From: Micromussa lordhowensis
Taxonomy: Eukaryota; Cnidaria; Anthozoa; Scleractinia; Lobophylliidae
Direction: 5' to 3'
DNA length: 64,000 nt
Assembly (NCBI GenBank): GCA_964020085.1
Contig: OZ026600.1
Location: 16,475,823-16,539,822, forward strand
Part shown: one piece after another, positions 49,558-62,669 of the stretch
Position numbering within the stretch: position 1 is the stretch's first letter
Layout of the letters: each line of letters begins with the position of its first letter
Notes under the pieces: model-generated
What the model was told of the DNA's origin: nothing
Seen by the model: only the letters and a program-made list of their open reading frames with translations
Database searches by the model: none
Position numbers and translations under genes: made by a program

Positions 49558-49900
49558 CGGGGCGGGGGCGGGGGGGGGGGGAACTCCCATAAAAAAAAAC
49601 CCGGCAGGGGTGCTCGACGGAAACAAAAATTTTGAAAAGAACCCCTAAGAGGTACCAAGTTTCTGTTTGGTGGGCGTGACTTGGAATTTTTTTCCGCCTT
49701 AAAAGGTACTAATTCTAAAACAACACATCTCCTGTGATATTTTTTTCGGCTCAATACCCTTTAAGGTTCTGCAAAAGCTCTCACTGTGGACCTTTAGAGG
49801 CTAAACACCCTTAGAGATACCCAAACTGTTTTTTTTTTACCTCTAAAAGGTAGAACGAACACCCCTGTCCTGGAGTATATGGGGGTCCCCTCACAGCGTC
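49558..49900. repeat. G/C-tract dispersed repeat
   Basis: It opens with a ggcgggggcgggggggg tract followed by ccataaaaaaaaacccggca and gaacccctaagaggtac. It closes near ggagtatatgggggtcccc at 49873-49891, with internal complementary words (ctctaaaaggtagaacgaac / cctaagaggtacc). It has the style of a decayed dispersed element. Confidence 0.45.
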
Positions 49901-51625
49901 TTAAGGTGGCATCCCATTTAAAAGATCTTGAATATAAACAAATGAAGGACTCTTCAGTCCAAGTTACAGTAGAAACAATTACTGTGGGCATGACAACCAG
50001 AAAAAACAAAAACAAAAACACACTTGCACTAAGAAAATCGTTTTCTGGTTTCAGCCCAGCCCAGGATGTCTGCAAACTGTGTCTAAAAAAATCAGTTTAC
50101 ATTTGACCATCAAATTGTGATGAAACATCATCTCTTCTCTGGTTAAAAAAAGGACCTATGCCATGGATTAGAGATCTTGAAAAAATTAGGCTAAATTTCT
50201 CAAGTTTTTTGTTTGTTAATTTCTCAGTTAACTATCCTTAACACTTCTTTGGTGTTTTTTTTCTATTTTACTGCTGCCCTGAAGTTTCCTTCAATTTCAA
50301 TTTAAATGTTATTTTTCATTTCAAAGAAAATGACTGAAAGCATCGTAATATCAAAAGGTTTCCTAAAAAATCAACTGAGACTGAGAGGAAAGCCTAGCAA
50401 TCACAAGCAAAGTGATATAGTCACTAAAAAAAAGAACCGGTAACAAAATAATGAATAAAATGTTCGGAAAGACTGGATAAAAAAAGCCAAAAATAATATT
50501 TCTTTATAACAAAAAATGGAAGCCAGTATAACATTGTGCAGCAGTTACCTGGGTGATCATGACATGCTTGAAGAGGAATATTACATTTGTATGCAGGCTT
50601 TCAACCAGATGGGCGTCCAGGCATCCCGTGGACGGCCACTCATGAAAGAAAACTGTTTTATTTTTCACATTGCCTTATAAATTGTTTACTTGAGCAGGCC
50701 CTATAGCTCATTTTGGACACACACTTTTTAAATCCTGGCTTAGAGCCTGTGTGTTTGCAACGTCCAAAATAACAGCCGTGTAAAAGACTAAAGATGACTG
50801 TGCTTGTCTACTTTTGTCCTCTTCAAACGTTGAGTTTCAGATCACATATCCAGGACATTTTATCTCCTCTTTTCTACAACTTTTTTTTCCATTAGAAAAA
50901 AATAAGTTGCATTTTCTGGAAATATTCAATCAACAAGTGGATATAAATGCTAATGGAAGAAATCTGTCAATGCAAAATTGGATCTCCTGTTTATCAAGCA
51001 TTTAAGTATTAAAATTTAATATTAAGTAGGACCAAGTAGCATGAATTTGTTAGTTGGGAAAAGATGATATTGCTTTTAAGCCCATTTACTTTCTGAAAAA
51101 ACTATCTGTTTTATCTAAAGAAACAACTTGAAAATAAGTGAACCAGTAAGCCCAATTAAAGTAATACTTTAAACGGTTGATGAGCTTTTAGGGATAGAAT
51201 TGCTACCACAAAATAATGACCAAGTTCTTGCACAGAAATCATGCAATTTTTAGTACTAAGTACTTATCTTTACAAATGACATGTCAACAAGGCCATGTAC
51301 CAGGCAAGTGATGGCAACACTTTGTTCTGTTGAAACAGGTAGTCTTTCTCTTCTTTTTAACTCCATGACAACTTTAATTTGCCCATCTGTATAATTATAG
51401 ATCTTATCCTTACATTAAATTCATCTTGAGTGAGCTATTTTATCTTTGCCACAGCTTAGGTTAGTTGTAGCTTTCAGAACCTTGTGTGGATTTGCTTATA
51501 TAAACTCTAAACTCTAAAAGAAAGGAAATCCTGAACAAAGAAAAACATTTTATCAAAAACCGAAAAAAACACTAGTGTGCAAGGAATCAATGCTTCAAAC
51601 TTCAATAAGGATAGGTCATAATAAT
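49901..51625. other. intergenic, no gene recognised
   Basis: Low-complexity A+T-rich DNA. Short ORFs on both strands have no recognisable domains. No inverted repeat of note was found. Confidence 0.45.
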
Positions 51626-51930
51626 TAAATTTATTATATGGCTAGCTCCACGAGCGGGCAAGATGAATCAAATCCTGCGCTGTGATTGGCTACCCGAGCA
51701 GGCAAGATGGAGCCATTTTGCCCGCTCGGGACTACCCGCCTTGTCCCGCATGAACAATTTCCCCAAAAGCCATATAATAAATCCTTTATTGGCCAAGTGT
51801 GAGGTCAAGATGGCTGGATATTCACCTCGTTCCTTTTTTGCGTGTTTATGGACCTCGACTCCGTCTCGGTCCATAAACACGCAAAAAAAGAACTCGGCCA
51901 TCTTGACCTCACACTTGGTCAATAACCCAT
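51626..51930. repeat. dispersed inverted-repeat element
   Basis: The right half is a hairpin: gtgaggtcaagatggc ... ggacctcgactccg facing its complement, gtccataaacac and gccatcttgacctcac. The left half has ttattatatggctagctcc and agccatataataaa as inverted ends. It shares words with 16885-17110. Confidence 0.65.
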
Positions 51931-52117
51931 ACATATTCTGTAATAATTTGGATACTTTGTGTTAAGGTTCTGTAATATAATGTTTTATGTTATTATACAT
52001 AATCTCTTAGAGGTGCCACTTAAGTAGCATACTTAACTATTGATCATGAATTGATCAGACACATCAATAGATCATTTTCATGTGATGTCATCAAGTTCTT
52101 AAATCCAAAACTTAAGA

Positions 52118-52625
52118 GTTTCTATCCTCATCAGGCATAAGAGGTGCAAAATGCATATATGCTGACAACTTTTCAGCTTGATAACATGATCCTTCTTTTG
52201 GAAACCAGTGCATTTTGAATTTCAGAGTTATGTCAGTGTGCGACATAGAGCTACGATCGCATTTGTGAAAAAAATATATACTACCTTGTAAAGTAGGAGG
52301 AAAAGTGTTTAGACAAATGTATGTGTAGTACAGATAATCAGTGGCCTGGATAACCAGAAGTAAGTTCCAGATGGTTACCCTATATTCTGGCCGCCATGTT
52401 GGTGAACCATAGACGTACATGTACACCAATGTTGTGGCTCCATACATGGCTCTGTAAATTTGTGTGAAACATTTTGGCAAATATCTGAAGTTTGGGTCAA
52501 TGCACAAACCTAAACCTTGGATAAGTTTCTTCTTTTTTTATCTTCTACAAGACTGCATTTTCTTGACTTCATCCACCAAATGGTTGTTGATTTATTTTTT
52601 TTATATGCATAGTGGGAATTGGGGC
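52118..52625 (-). repeat. probable decayed repeat with a 131-codon ORF
   Basis: The - strand ORF 52112-52507 encodes a Tyr-rich, partly hydrophobic peptide with no recognised domain and no splice partners. The surrounding sequence (caacatggcggcc, ttaaaccttgg-type words) directly abuts a TTAA-flanked MITE and has the texture of dispersed repeat DNA. I treat it as repeat-derived, with a small chance of a real small gene. Confidence 0.35.
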
Positions 52626-52629
52626 TTAA

Positions 52630-53172
52630 GGTGATTCCTCATAAATAAAGTTGTCGAACAATTTTTTTAAGCTTTCCCTGAATGCTCCCTACCAAGTACT
52701 GTTTGTACAAAAACAGATAGGTCATCACGCTCACAAAAGAGATATCACAGGCCAATCTTACCCTGTTTATGCCTAATCACGTGCATTATTTCATCAGTTC
52801 ATGTTACATTTTGCATTAGTGAAAGCAAAGTTTTTTAAAGAAATACTCGAGAAGAAATTAGACACATAGATAGTCTTGAGCATATGTAATAATGTAATAT
52901 ATATTGATGGCACAATTACGCAATTTTGTTCACGCTTTTTTCATTCCATTTTTTTTATTTTGGAGAACAATATTAAACTGTACACCAAAATTATGCAAAA
53001 AAATATGTCAACATGCTCGTTTATGAGAAAACAAGCATTTATTCCACTGCTGAGCTTAGTTTGATGGAAATCTCTTCATGTTGTGCATGAGGACCATGCA
53101 CTCTTGTGCGTATGCCAATGACGTGAAAAATGTGTGCAGCAGGGATGCGCAATGCAATTCTGAGGAATCACC
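52630..53172. mobile_element. TTAA-flanked MITE
   Basis: TTAAGGTGATTCCTCA at 52626-52641 and its exact reverse complement at 53161-53176 define the element. TTAA (52626-52629 and 53173-53176) is the likely target duplication and GGTGATTCCTCA the terminal repeat. It is about 543 bp, A+T-rich, with no transposase. Confidence 0.8.
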
Positions 53173-53263
53173 TTAAAACAAATAGTCATTTTTAGAGTGG
53201 AGAATCAGGATGTGTTGAGGCTTAATATATGTGTAAACCACACTTCAAAGACAAGTTAAATTA

Positions 53264-53489
53264 ATTGAATGTGCAGTTCCAGAAAACATCCATACCCCCC
53301 CCCCCAACCCCACAGAAGGGATTGGAATTTCCTGGGGGGGGGTGGGGTGGGAGGTTCTCTAAGACCAAAATATTTTAAGAAATGTATCAAGCTTTGAATT
53401 GAAATTTCTAGTGGGGTTGGAGGGGGGGTGGTCTTGGAAACAAATCTCTTCCATGGGGGAGGTATAGATATTTTCTGGAACTGCACAAT
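53264..53489. repeat. MITE-like inverted repeat, family copy 2
   Basis: The ends gttccagaaaacatccatac (left) and tattttctggaactgcac (right) match the element at 1721-1906 in sequence and orientation. The C/G-homopolymer interiors are also shared. Confidence 0.7.
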
Positions 53490-54014
53490 GCAGTTTCCAA
53501 ATATGGCACATAGTACAAATGCAAATGCTTGAATGGTGCACATGAATAAGAAAATAATGAATTTCAGGAGAAAGCCAATTATGGACAGAGAAAATAATCA
53601 TTGTGATTTCAATCAGAGAGCAATTGTGTATCTAACAGTTTACTAATATTATTATTAGTTGATAACCAAATTATTTTGTTATACATGTATAATGGACAAA
53701 CATTTCTTTGTTTTTCCATTGTGTGCCATATTACCACACAAGCCATTACCATTCACTATTTATTAAACTGCAAATGTTTTTGGCATGGGGCAAAGAACTA
53801 AGTAAACTGTTAACTAAAGTTGATTTAAACCAAGCTTCATGAGTCTTATTGTTTTATAACAATCCAGTGGCTGTTCCAGCACTGTGCCCTTCAATGACAC
53901 AAAACCTCTGCTCAATCAATATTTTTGTTTCAAGATTTGTTGTTTGTATGTTTAGACAAGTTTCAGAGTTTGTGTTTGAAAGGCACAGTCAACAAAGAGT
54001 ATCAACAAAACTGA
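53490..54014. other. intergenic, no gene recognised
   Basis: A+T-rich DNA with no supported ORF or repeat, lying downstream of the synaptotagmin-like gene's candidate poly(A) signal. Confidence 0.4.
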
Positions 54015-54020
54015 TTTATT
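54015..54020 (-). terminator. candidate poly(A) signal of the synaptotagmin-like gene
   Basis: The reverse strand reads AATAAA about 460 nt beyond the stop codon at 54477. 54021-54476 would be 3' UTR. Confidence 0.4.
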
Positions 54021-54476
54021 GATGTCGTTGTTTGATACCTCTTGACAATAACTGGAAAAAAGGTGCATGTTCCAATGGCATTCTGCCAATTACTAGTGGG
54101 TGACGATATAGCAAACAGGCAATATTCGTATTACCGGTATTGGACTAGTGGAACTAGCTTACAACTGAGGCTAATGCAGGGAGTCTTTTCAAATGCAAAT
54201 GTTTCTCTTTTTAATGATATTCCCCTGCATGAGCCTCCACTGCAAGCTCCAGTCCAATACAAAGAATGTGAGTATGGTGTACTTGATTGCGGTTTAATAG
54301 AAGTGCAGCCAGTGGATCATGCTGTTAGAGAATTACAGTGTTTTCAGCCATTTTCCTTCAACACCTCCACATAACTTCTACAAATGTCAACTCACAAACA
54401 ATTAAGCATATCTTTTTAAAACAGCAACCAGGCGTAAAGCTGATTGAAAGTCATGAGACATGATGCCTCCAGCTTA

Positions 54477-57400
54477 CTACTCATGTATCATGTGCCACTG
54501 ATCAATAGGGCAATGTGGATTACATATCACCTGACTCCAGTGATCAAATTCTGGACCATCGCCTGCCGCTGTACTTAGTACTACTTGGCCAATCCGTTCA
54601 TGGCATCCACTTGAATCTTGAACCAGTACAGTGAACATCAGAGTCATGTGGTCAAGTGCCAGCTTTCCTCCCAAATCAAATGTAAAAGTCTGAGCAAACT
54701 TGGGATTGACTGTTTTCTTTTTCACACGGGTTTTCTTCTTTGCAACACGGCGGTTTGCAGAAAATAGTTCTACCTTGACATATGGATCTGGAATTGGAAC
54801 AAGGGCAACATTGAGTGTCTAAAAACTTGGTGATGTTTGTTTACTGTTGCACTGAATTCTCCTTCAATGGACATTTCTCTAATTAAAATCGGATCCTGGA
54901 ACTTGTCTCCTGTCATTGTAATGCATGTATGAGAAGCGCAAACTATGACAGTCTTAACTTTTTAAAGCCTGAACTGACACACTATCAAGAAATATCTATG
55001 TAAAACAGTACTTCTTCAAATTCTCCAACTTTAAAAGGGAAAAGACCAGACTAGATTGAGTTTGGCAAAGCACATCGTCCAGATGACCAGGTTGTGTTTG
55101 GCAAAACACATCAGGACTTGAACCTGAAAGTCTCTGAAATATTGTTTGAAATCTTTGGATGTGTTTTGACTCGGGTCACTAATGCCATATTCTTATACAT
55201 GTATCTACATTAGTTTAAAACTCAGGCCTTTGACCTGGAAAAAGTTGTGAGATATAGACATGATGAAAACAGAAACTAGTTGTGAGATTACCTCCTATGT
55301 TTAGGCTGCTAATTTTTGGTAGGTTCCTTGCTTCTAATACGGTTACAGACAGTTTACTGGAGAGAGGTTGATGACAAACAGAGATATGCAGTTCTCCTAG
55401 GATCTGAATTAAAAAAAAACAGTCAATTCCTTAGCTTATTAATATCTTCCAGATGGCTCTCAATCAACCACACACATACAGACAGACAGGCAGACACAAA
55501 TAAAAGACAGAGTAATACAAGAGATCTTTCAAATGATCTAACTAGTTTTTCCCGATTGTAAGCCCACCACGTGTTGAGTACTGGATTATACAAAACAACT
55601 ATTACTAAGATGAGAGACTACCAAGATGTTGACTTTACTATGCAGTTTAGAATCAAATACATTTAGAGTTGTTGTACTGTGCAAATCTTCACACTGACTG
55701 CCAACATTTTACCCACCAAATTTAATCATTATTTAATAATGAGAATGTCAAAAGTCATCAATCAACAATTATTGTTGATTGATCACTTTTGACATCCTCA
55801 AGCTCACACCTGCTGTGAGTGATGAAGGAAAACACTTGCTGGTCACATGTTGCCAATCATTGTATCACGGTATATGTATCTAATAGTCAGTTGTTGCCTT
55901 TTGTTTGGTCAGGTTAGTGTGAGAGCGCTAACCACCAACTGACTTACTTCACCTAGTAAAGTTGCAGTTCTTCTCTGATTATCTGAGAAGTTTAAAACTG
56001 AAAAGGAACAAAATTTTTAAACTACTAGCTTAAGACTGACCTAGGTATATGACATCAATGATACAAAAATAGCTCACTGGTGGTACATGGACCACACTCC
56101 CCCAAGGCCAATTTTGGTTGATTCAGGTACCAGTGAGTTTACTACTATTTTGATATTCACATAAACTCTCCCTGGGCTTACATTCTGGAATTGATGTGGT
56201 CTGAGTTCTCTCCAAACGTTAACTTCTCCTCCAGTCAAGTCCATTCCACCTAATGTCATCATCACCTCTCCTATTACAACATTGCGTGACACTGGCTGGT
56301 GATGTATGATTAGAAAGTGTAATGCTAGTTGTCTAATCTCTGACAAAGTGAGTCCACTAATGATAAACAGCTCATTCCACACTGGATGAAGGTTCTTCTC
56401 TACAACTGTTGTCCTGTGGTTGTGTCTCCTTGTTGGGAGTGCATAAACTCTTACGTACGGTGAAGATGTATTGTTACGGAGGTCCTTTGGTGGCAGCTCG
56501 CGTGCTTGTAGGATCTAGGCAAAGAAACAAAAGGACAATATTGGAGAACATCTCATTCCACAATTTTACACTATGTTAACACTATTTTACTCTATTCTTA
56601 GCAGGAGAACCACATTAAAATCATTTCATTTGACTGCTTGCCATGATCAAATAAAATAAAATAAAAATAATAAGAATTTCCAGCAAAATTGTGTGGAACA
56701 TGGGTGGATACTTCACCAACAAAGCTAACAACCAAGTGAATTTAATGAGGTGAAATTTGAAATTTAAGGTGGCTCTGCTCCCCCTTGACAGAATATTTTA
56801 AAACTTTGCAAAGAGTTGCATCTTAGCATGCGATTACAATTCGATAATAAAAAATGGGGGTCACTGAGCTTGTTTTTAGCAGGTCATCTTGTTTCTACGG
56901 TAACCTGTTATATAAAAAGGATGACTGCAATTTGTTTACAAATGACTGGGAATTTGTATGATACCATTATTGTAGTATCACTTGTTAAACAGTGGTAGTA
57001 TTCATCCTTCAAAGTATAGCTGTTAAAAAGTGCTAGAAACTGTGAACTGGTAACAAACTCCAATGAAAACATTTTCAAGGTTAAACAAAAATCACCCAGT
57101 ATTGTTTTATTCAAAGTACATGTCAAAACTCAGAAAAAGTTCATTTTCTAAGTGGTTACCTTTATAAACAAATCACATGTGGTCTGTTTATACTGCAAGG
57201 ACACATTCAATCTGCCTAATCCACTCTGAGAACTCCTTCGTCTTGTATCCTTACGTGGGTGAATGACTTGGGAAGGAATGTTCACAGGAATCTTAGAAAG
57301 AGTTGCTTGACTACGTTTACTTTGCTCGTCGCCTTCAGCACCAATGCTTGGTTTTCTTCTTTCTCCCAAGTTTCTGTCAGTGCTTCCCTTTCTCTCCTTA

Positions 57401-60400
57401 CCTGACCGTGATGGCACAGACACGTTATCTAAACTACGAGAAGGTTTTGGTGGCCTCCTGATGGGCAGGACTTGTGAATCTGAATGACTTTGCCCATTTG
57501 GATCTACATCACCTCCATGCAATTTTGCACTCATATCATCCTTAGATTCTACTCTGGTAATTGTTATGAGTGGTTTAACAGGAATGGGCCTTACAAATTC
57601 AAAAGACTTGCTGCTACTCTTTGGAAAATTTCTTGGAGATTTGGAGACATCTGAACTCTTTCTCTGTTCATATATACTTTCAGAGCTGTCTCCACTTGAA
57701 GTACTAAGTTGAAGAAGGGAAGATCGCCTAATTGTTGGCACATTAAGAGCCTCAAAACTACCCAAACTGTGCCTCTTTTCTGGCATCCCTGCATCATCAG
57801 GGGCTGTCCGATATGAGCCAGAATCTTCACTAAAAAATGATTTCTCTTCTATGGGTGAAGTCTGCGCTGAGGTTGCACTACTGCTATTTCGAGTTCCATG
57901 ATGAGAATGCTGTACAAATTTCTGTACAATTCTTGGTACAAAAGGTGGTATATATGGGTCACGGGAGGAGTGGACATCCTTGATCCTCCAAAGACGAGGT
58001 TCCTGTAGACGATCATCTTGCTGCTTTCGACGACAGCAGCAATAGACCATGTATATTGATACAAGAACTACCACTGGAATTCCTGTTGCTAAGCCAGCCA
58101 CCAAGGCTACTGAATAGAGTAAGACAAAACAACAGCAATTATATACAATGAACATCATAGAATAGCTGTTTAGATTTTATCTTTTACAAATGTTCATGGA
58201 AAAGGGCTGCTGAGCTTATCAAATTTTCAAGGTTTTGATGTGGTACTTAATTGAAGGTGGCAGCACACACTGAACACACCTTATGGGAATTAACCAATAT
58301 AGCAGAACCATTAAAGTAGCATTTTAATTTTTCATTGTCTCTCTTTTTTCAACGTTAGAGTCAAATGTACAGGGGAAATGATATCTTCAAATAAGCACCA
58401 CTCTAGACCTTGTGTTTCCGAAAAGTGGGAACTTGTTGATCATCTAGCGGCACTTTCTTGAGGGTGATGTTTATAAATATTGTTGCTGTTATGTGCAACA
58501 CTTAGAGTGTGTTCCTTTGTTGTAATCTGGATTAGGATCAGTGATCCAAGATCACTCGGATCATGGTGCATCAAAGAAAACAATGAATCCACTCTGGTCA
58601 CAGATTCATCAGTTCCTTTGATGCACTATGACCCGAGTATCTTGGATCACTGATCCTAATGTAGATCACACCAAAGGAATGCACCCTTATTGTATGGTGC
58701 ATTTAATCAAAGGCAGCACTATTTGGGGCAGATAAAGGTATAGCAGCCAAGCAAATAGGACAGAGGTAAGGTAAATACCAATCTCGTTCCCAGAGCCCAC
58801 GTGCCTTTTGGTCAGCACCAAAACACGGAGCTCTGGAATAATCAATTTCCAGAGACCAAGATTTTAGGACTTCCGGTTTCACGGCGCATGCGTGGCTTGG
58901 TTTACATGGCGTCTAGAGATAAAATCGAAGTGGATACGTTCCACAAAGGCATTCAATATGCACTGGAAAAACTAGGAAAGTCGAAATTTGGCTTTGAAAG
59001 AACAGCAGTATCAAATTTTAAAAGCAAAAGACACGAGGGCTCTGGGAACGAGCTTGTTGATTATTCCAGAGCTCCGTGTCTTGGTGCTGACCAAAAGGCA
59101 CGTGGGCTCTGGGAACGAGATTGGGTAAATACATGTAGCTCACTCACTCATCCTCTTTATTCCTGTGAGAAGAGTATAAGGCTACAAATACGTGTGGAGT
59201 CCAAAAACTAAATGATTGGTGGAGCTATTGTCCATGGAGCTGGTGCTTTACTTTGGTTTCTATAGCAACAAAGCAACTTTATTGATTTCTCACTTCTCCC
59301 AGATGAGATCATTCTTCGTCCGTTTTTTTAATTCTTTCACTGAATTAGTGGTATTAGTCCATCATGTCACACCCTAACCCCCTTCCCCTCCAACTTATTG
59401 TCAAGTTGTCTCAAACATTTGCCTGTACAGGCAAAAGTCAACAACAAAACACACTGACTCTATCCTGTCCTCATAATATTGAATCGTGCTTACATGTAGT
59501 TACCATAAGCACCAATCCTCATTTAGTAAAAAAAATGCAAAATATTGATATGTTTACCTGAGTTATTCATTATCATTGGTCAAAGGCAACATCAGCAGTT
59601 TAGTTCAGTTTGCCAACTGACGATTGAATACCTTTAAAACAAAGAACAGAAAATTGCACTATATTATCACTTCTGTTAACAATATGCAAACTAAGCCAAG
59701 TAATTGTACCTGTACTTATTGACTTTATTTTCCTTAATTCAAAAGATTTTGCCTACCGCTCATATTAATTTAGGTGAAGTAATTAAGTTTTACAAACATT
59801 GAAGCCAAGATCACACTTGTTGACAAGTTTGGTACAGTTGGTACACTGTAGATTTCATCATTTGTCAATCAATGGGACCACAAGTGCAACCACACTTTTT
59901 GGAGTTGAACAGTTTGTCCAACAATAGTAATATTTTTTTTTATTAAACATAAGGAGACGGAAACCAGGGAACTCTTCCAAACTGATGCCTCAGATTTAGG
60001 AGCTTGAACAGAGAAATTTAATTTATTTAGTAGGATGTGAAAAGAGTGAAATTTGTCGTTATTCACAAGCCACTATAAAAAAAAACTGGTTGTAAAACAA
60101 GGAAATACATGTAAATGTGCAAATACAATACTTAGGCACTAAGCTAGATATCCAATAGAAACACTTTGGTAAAAAGAAATCTCTGGTAAATGGCAACATT
60201 TTCCAAATAATGGCAGCAAAACATTGTTCTGGATGTTACGCCACGGACGTTACTCTTCTTGAACTTAAGTAAAAACATTCTGAAATGGTTCTTAAGAGCC
60301 GCCCTCTGTAAATATCAACTATCATCGTTTGGACGAGAAAAAATGAAATTTCTCAAACTTTCTCAGATGAATGGTCTAGATAAGTGATTCACAAAAATAT

Positions 60401-60928
60401 AATTTTCAGTTCAATTCGATTTGTATTTTAGCGCTGGGGCGACCATCTTGTTTTTGCCGCTCTGAGAGGGCTTTCAGCGGCCATTTTAGGGCACATTTTG
60501 AACAATTTGCCGTACAAATAAAACGTTATAAATCCAGATAAAAACCCATTATTCCAGACAAGCAAATGGTTCTTGTTACATTGAGGGGCTGTTTTGGGAA
60601 TTTAATCAACATCTGAATTTTTTCGAGACTTTTAAATCTCTTCCCTTTCGAGCTACTCATGAAGCGCCTTAAAAATGGCGAAATTTAAAGGAAAATATTG
60701 CCAAAAATACATCAATTGAGATCCCAAAACTACACTCCACTTAAAGAGCAATGTCTCACGTGTAAAAATATGTAATAAAATTTTGGGGCAGTTAAAACTG
60801 TAAAATGTTAGAAGAAGATGTCTAAGGTGTGCTTTTGTCAACAAACACCGCCGTCCTAATTAGCATAATAAAGTGACAATAACGATGCACGAAGAAAATA
60901 ATGATACGTTCCACTTACCTCGCGACAT
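54477..60928 (-). CDS. synaptotagmin-like protein: TM segment, long linker, two Ca-ligand-poor C2 domains
   Basis: Exons in transcript order: first exon 60928-60919 or second-exon start 59576-59558; then 58109-57160, 56514-56182, 55403-55292, 54787-54477 (TAG). All phases agree; starting at 59576 gives 574 residues. A short luminal start precedes a hydrophobic segment (about 7-27) ending in YCCCRRK, a palmitoylation-like Cys cluster. The linker (about 30-305) is rich in Ser, Arg, Lys and Pro. C2A (about 309-434) has PKDLRNNTSSPYVRVY, where the usual SDPYV Asp is Ser, and the loop-3 Asp cluster is missing (IIHHQPVSRNV). C2B (about 437-574) keeps GDPYVKVEL and the polybasic KKKTRVKKKTVNP, but loop 3 is VQDSSGCHERIG and the end is PIDQWHMIHE. 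The domain plan is that of synaptotagmins, membrane-trafficking proteins. Loss of most Asp ligands predicts calcium-independent membrane binding, as in SYT4/12/13-type members; which one is not clear. Confidence 0.93.
55746..55796. repeat. small palindrome in synaptotagmin-like intron
   Basis: atgtcaaaagtcatcaatca and its reverse complement meet around acaattattgt. It is a hairpin of about 51 bp. Confidence 0.75.
58508..58685. repeat. foldback element in synaptotagmin-like intron
   Basis: ggattaggatcagtgatcca on the left faces tggatcactgatcctaat on the right. Further complementary words are gcatcaaag / ctttgatgc and tcctttg at both ends. It is an imperfect palindrome of about 178 bp. Confidence 0.75.
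58778..59125. mobile_element. inverted-repeat element with about 70-bp arms
   Basis: The left arm (58778-58847) contains ccaatctcgttcccagagcc, acgtgccttttggtcagcac and gagctctggaataatc. The right arm (about 59057-59125) is its near-perfect reverse complement. The internal 136-codon ORF (58801-59211) runs through the arms and is not a gene. Confidence 0.8.
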
Positions 60929-61470
60929 GTCGACAACTGGATGTTCCACGATACCTCATGTTATATTATCAGTAGGTTTCAGCCCCATTTTCGATGCTTA
61001 GTGTACGAAATCACTCTGACACATTCCCACGGTTAAGCTGATTTCAACTCCACGAAGCCCGCGTCATAACATCTTTCGCCTCATAATCGCCGTTTGCAAA
61101 ACGTTTAGCAATTTGCTGAGATCCCAACTGTCCCAAAAGTCTGTCAGCAGCCTTTAAATCCTCCTCTTAATTGAGAATTCTCGTCAAGAACTCGTTTAAG
61201 TTCAGTTCTGTTTCGATCTGTCACCATTATTTCACAGATTGCGTTACACATAACAAGTGCACATTTCAACTGGTAGGGGTAGGGTGGGTAGCAAATGAAA
61301 ATGTAACCGGCTTTAAAAGCCATTTTACGTATTTCAGTGGCCAAACTAGTATATCAGCTTTCTCACGGAATGATTTGAATATGAGCTACTGCTTGGAAAT
61401 TTGAGTCATTCTGTAGGTTTATTATTTTTTTCGTGGTCGTGGTTGGGGGGGGGGGGGGGTGCACAGTGTC
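60929..61470. other. upstream region of the synaptotagmin-like gene
   Basis: It should contain the promoter for the 60919-60928 first exon. No TATA box or clear composite site stands out. A G-homopolymer run (61445-61459) precedes the nested repeat block. Confidence 0.4.
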
Positions 61471-61668
61471 AGGTCAAGTAAGCTCTTGATCAGTATTGTC
61501 AGTTCATCAGTGAGGCACTGTTATGGGTGTTCAGGATACTCGCTATTTGGGTACAAAATTAACAATATACGAAAGTGAGGGAAAAAATTAATGGGGAAGA
61601 GGATGTTTAGAACAGATGAAACGGGACATTGAGTAGCAAATCGTTAAGCTGGAATGAATTTAGGCCAG

Positions 61669-62668
61669 AGATTAATAGGTTATGGGATACACAGAACCCC
61701 CCTCGGTTACCCGGTTACGGTTCCTAACCCTAACCCTAAGCGCATTATGCCATGTGCAGTTGGATCTCAGTATGATTTTTTTTTTCACACATACGATAAC
61801 ACCTAGTTTTTCAGCTGGAATCCGTTAACAGTTGCTGGTTAGGCATAGGCTGCTTTTTCGGTGTTCCTGGTGTTAGTACAGGATCGTAATTTTACTGTGA
61901 AAATGATTCGGTCACAATAAGAAGTCGCGTGCTTGGTAGCGTAGTTGATTACATTGTAGGTCAGTTCCAACCCAAGCGCGCGCCTGACTTATAAACCATG
62001 CCTTACAGGATGCACAGACCATGTGCCCACAAAAAAACAGAAGCCCCTTCAGTAATTTTCTGAGCATTTGCTTATGTGATGCAAAGGTGGAACGGCTAAG
62101 AAAATACAAGGAGTTTCAATAAAACGCCGCTTACCGTTACCTCTTGCGCACTATTTGGCAGTGTGTTCCCTTCGCAACATGATGACATTTCAGGCAGCGA
62201 AAGACAAAAGTATAAGGCAGAACAAAAAAATAAGTAGGGGGTTTTTATTGGAAATCTACTTGTATTTTACTTGTAGTATATTCAAACTCTCGTCAAAAAC
62301 TAAAAGCTGTCAATGAGCTTGAGATAGTTGTTTACCGATATCATGAGATGTTGCGCCTCAATCTCTTTGCACAAACACAATTTAAAGGGTGTCATGTAAG
62401 AATTTGATTTAAACGGTAGAGTATTTGGGAAAATTAAATTCTGTTTATTTGTCTAGCCCCGTCTTTATCTATTTATTCAGGGTAACGAGCATGAGCTTAG
62501 AAATTACTAATAAGGAAGTGCGTTACCTAAAATCGGACCCCAGACTAAAAGTCCTGAATAAATGCTTATAGCAGTTGGCAAACATTTATTTTACCCTAAA
62601 CAGCAGGCTATTGGTGAGGCTCCATTACAACAGGGGGAGGGGGGTTCTGTGTATCCCATAACCTATTA
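61669..62668. repeat. inner inverted repeat of about 31 bp
   Basis: taataggttatgggatacac (running on to agaacccccct, 61673-61703) is repeated inverted at about 62639-62668. Between the arms are a short TTAGGG-type telomere-like run (cctaaccctaaccctaa, near 61722) and non-coding DNA. Confidence 0.7.
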
Positions 62669-62669
62669 A

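Noticed and set aside
58801..59211. 136-codon + strand ORF
   Set aside because: It lies across the arms of an inverted-repeat element inside an intron of the synaptotagmin-like gene, and its peptide mirrors those arms.
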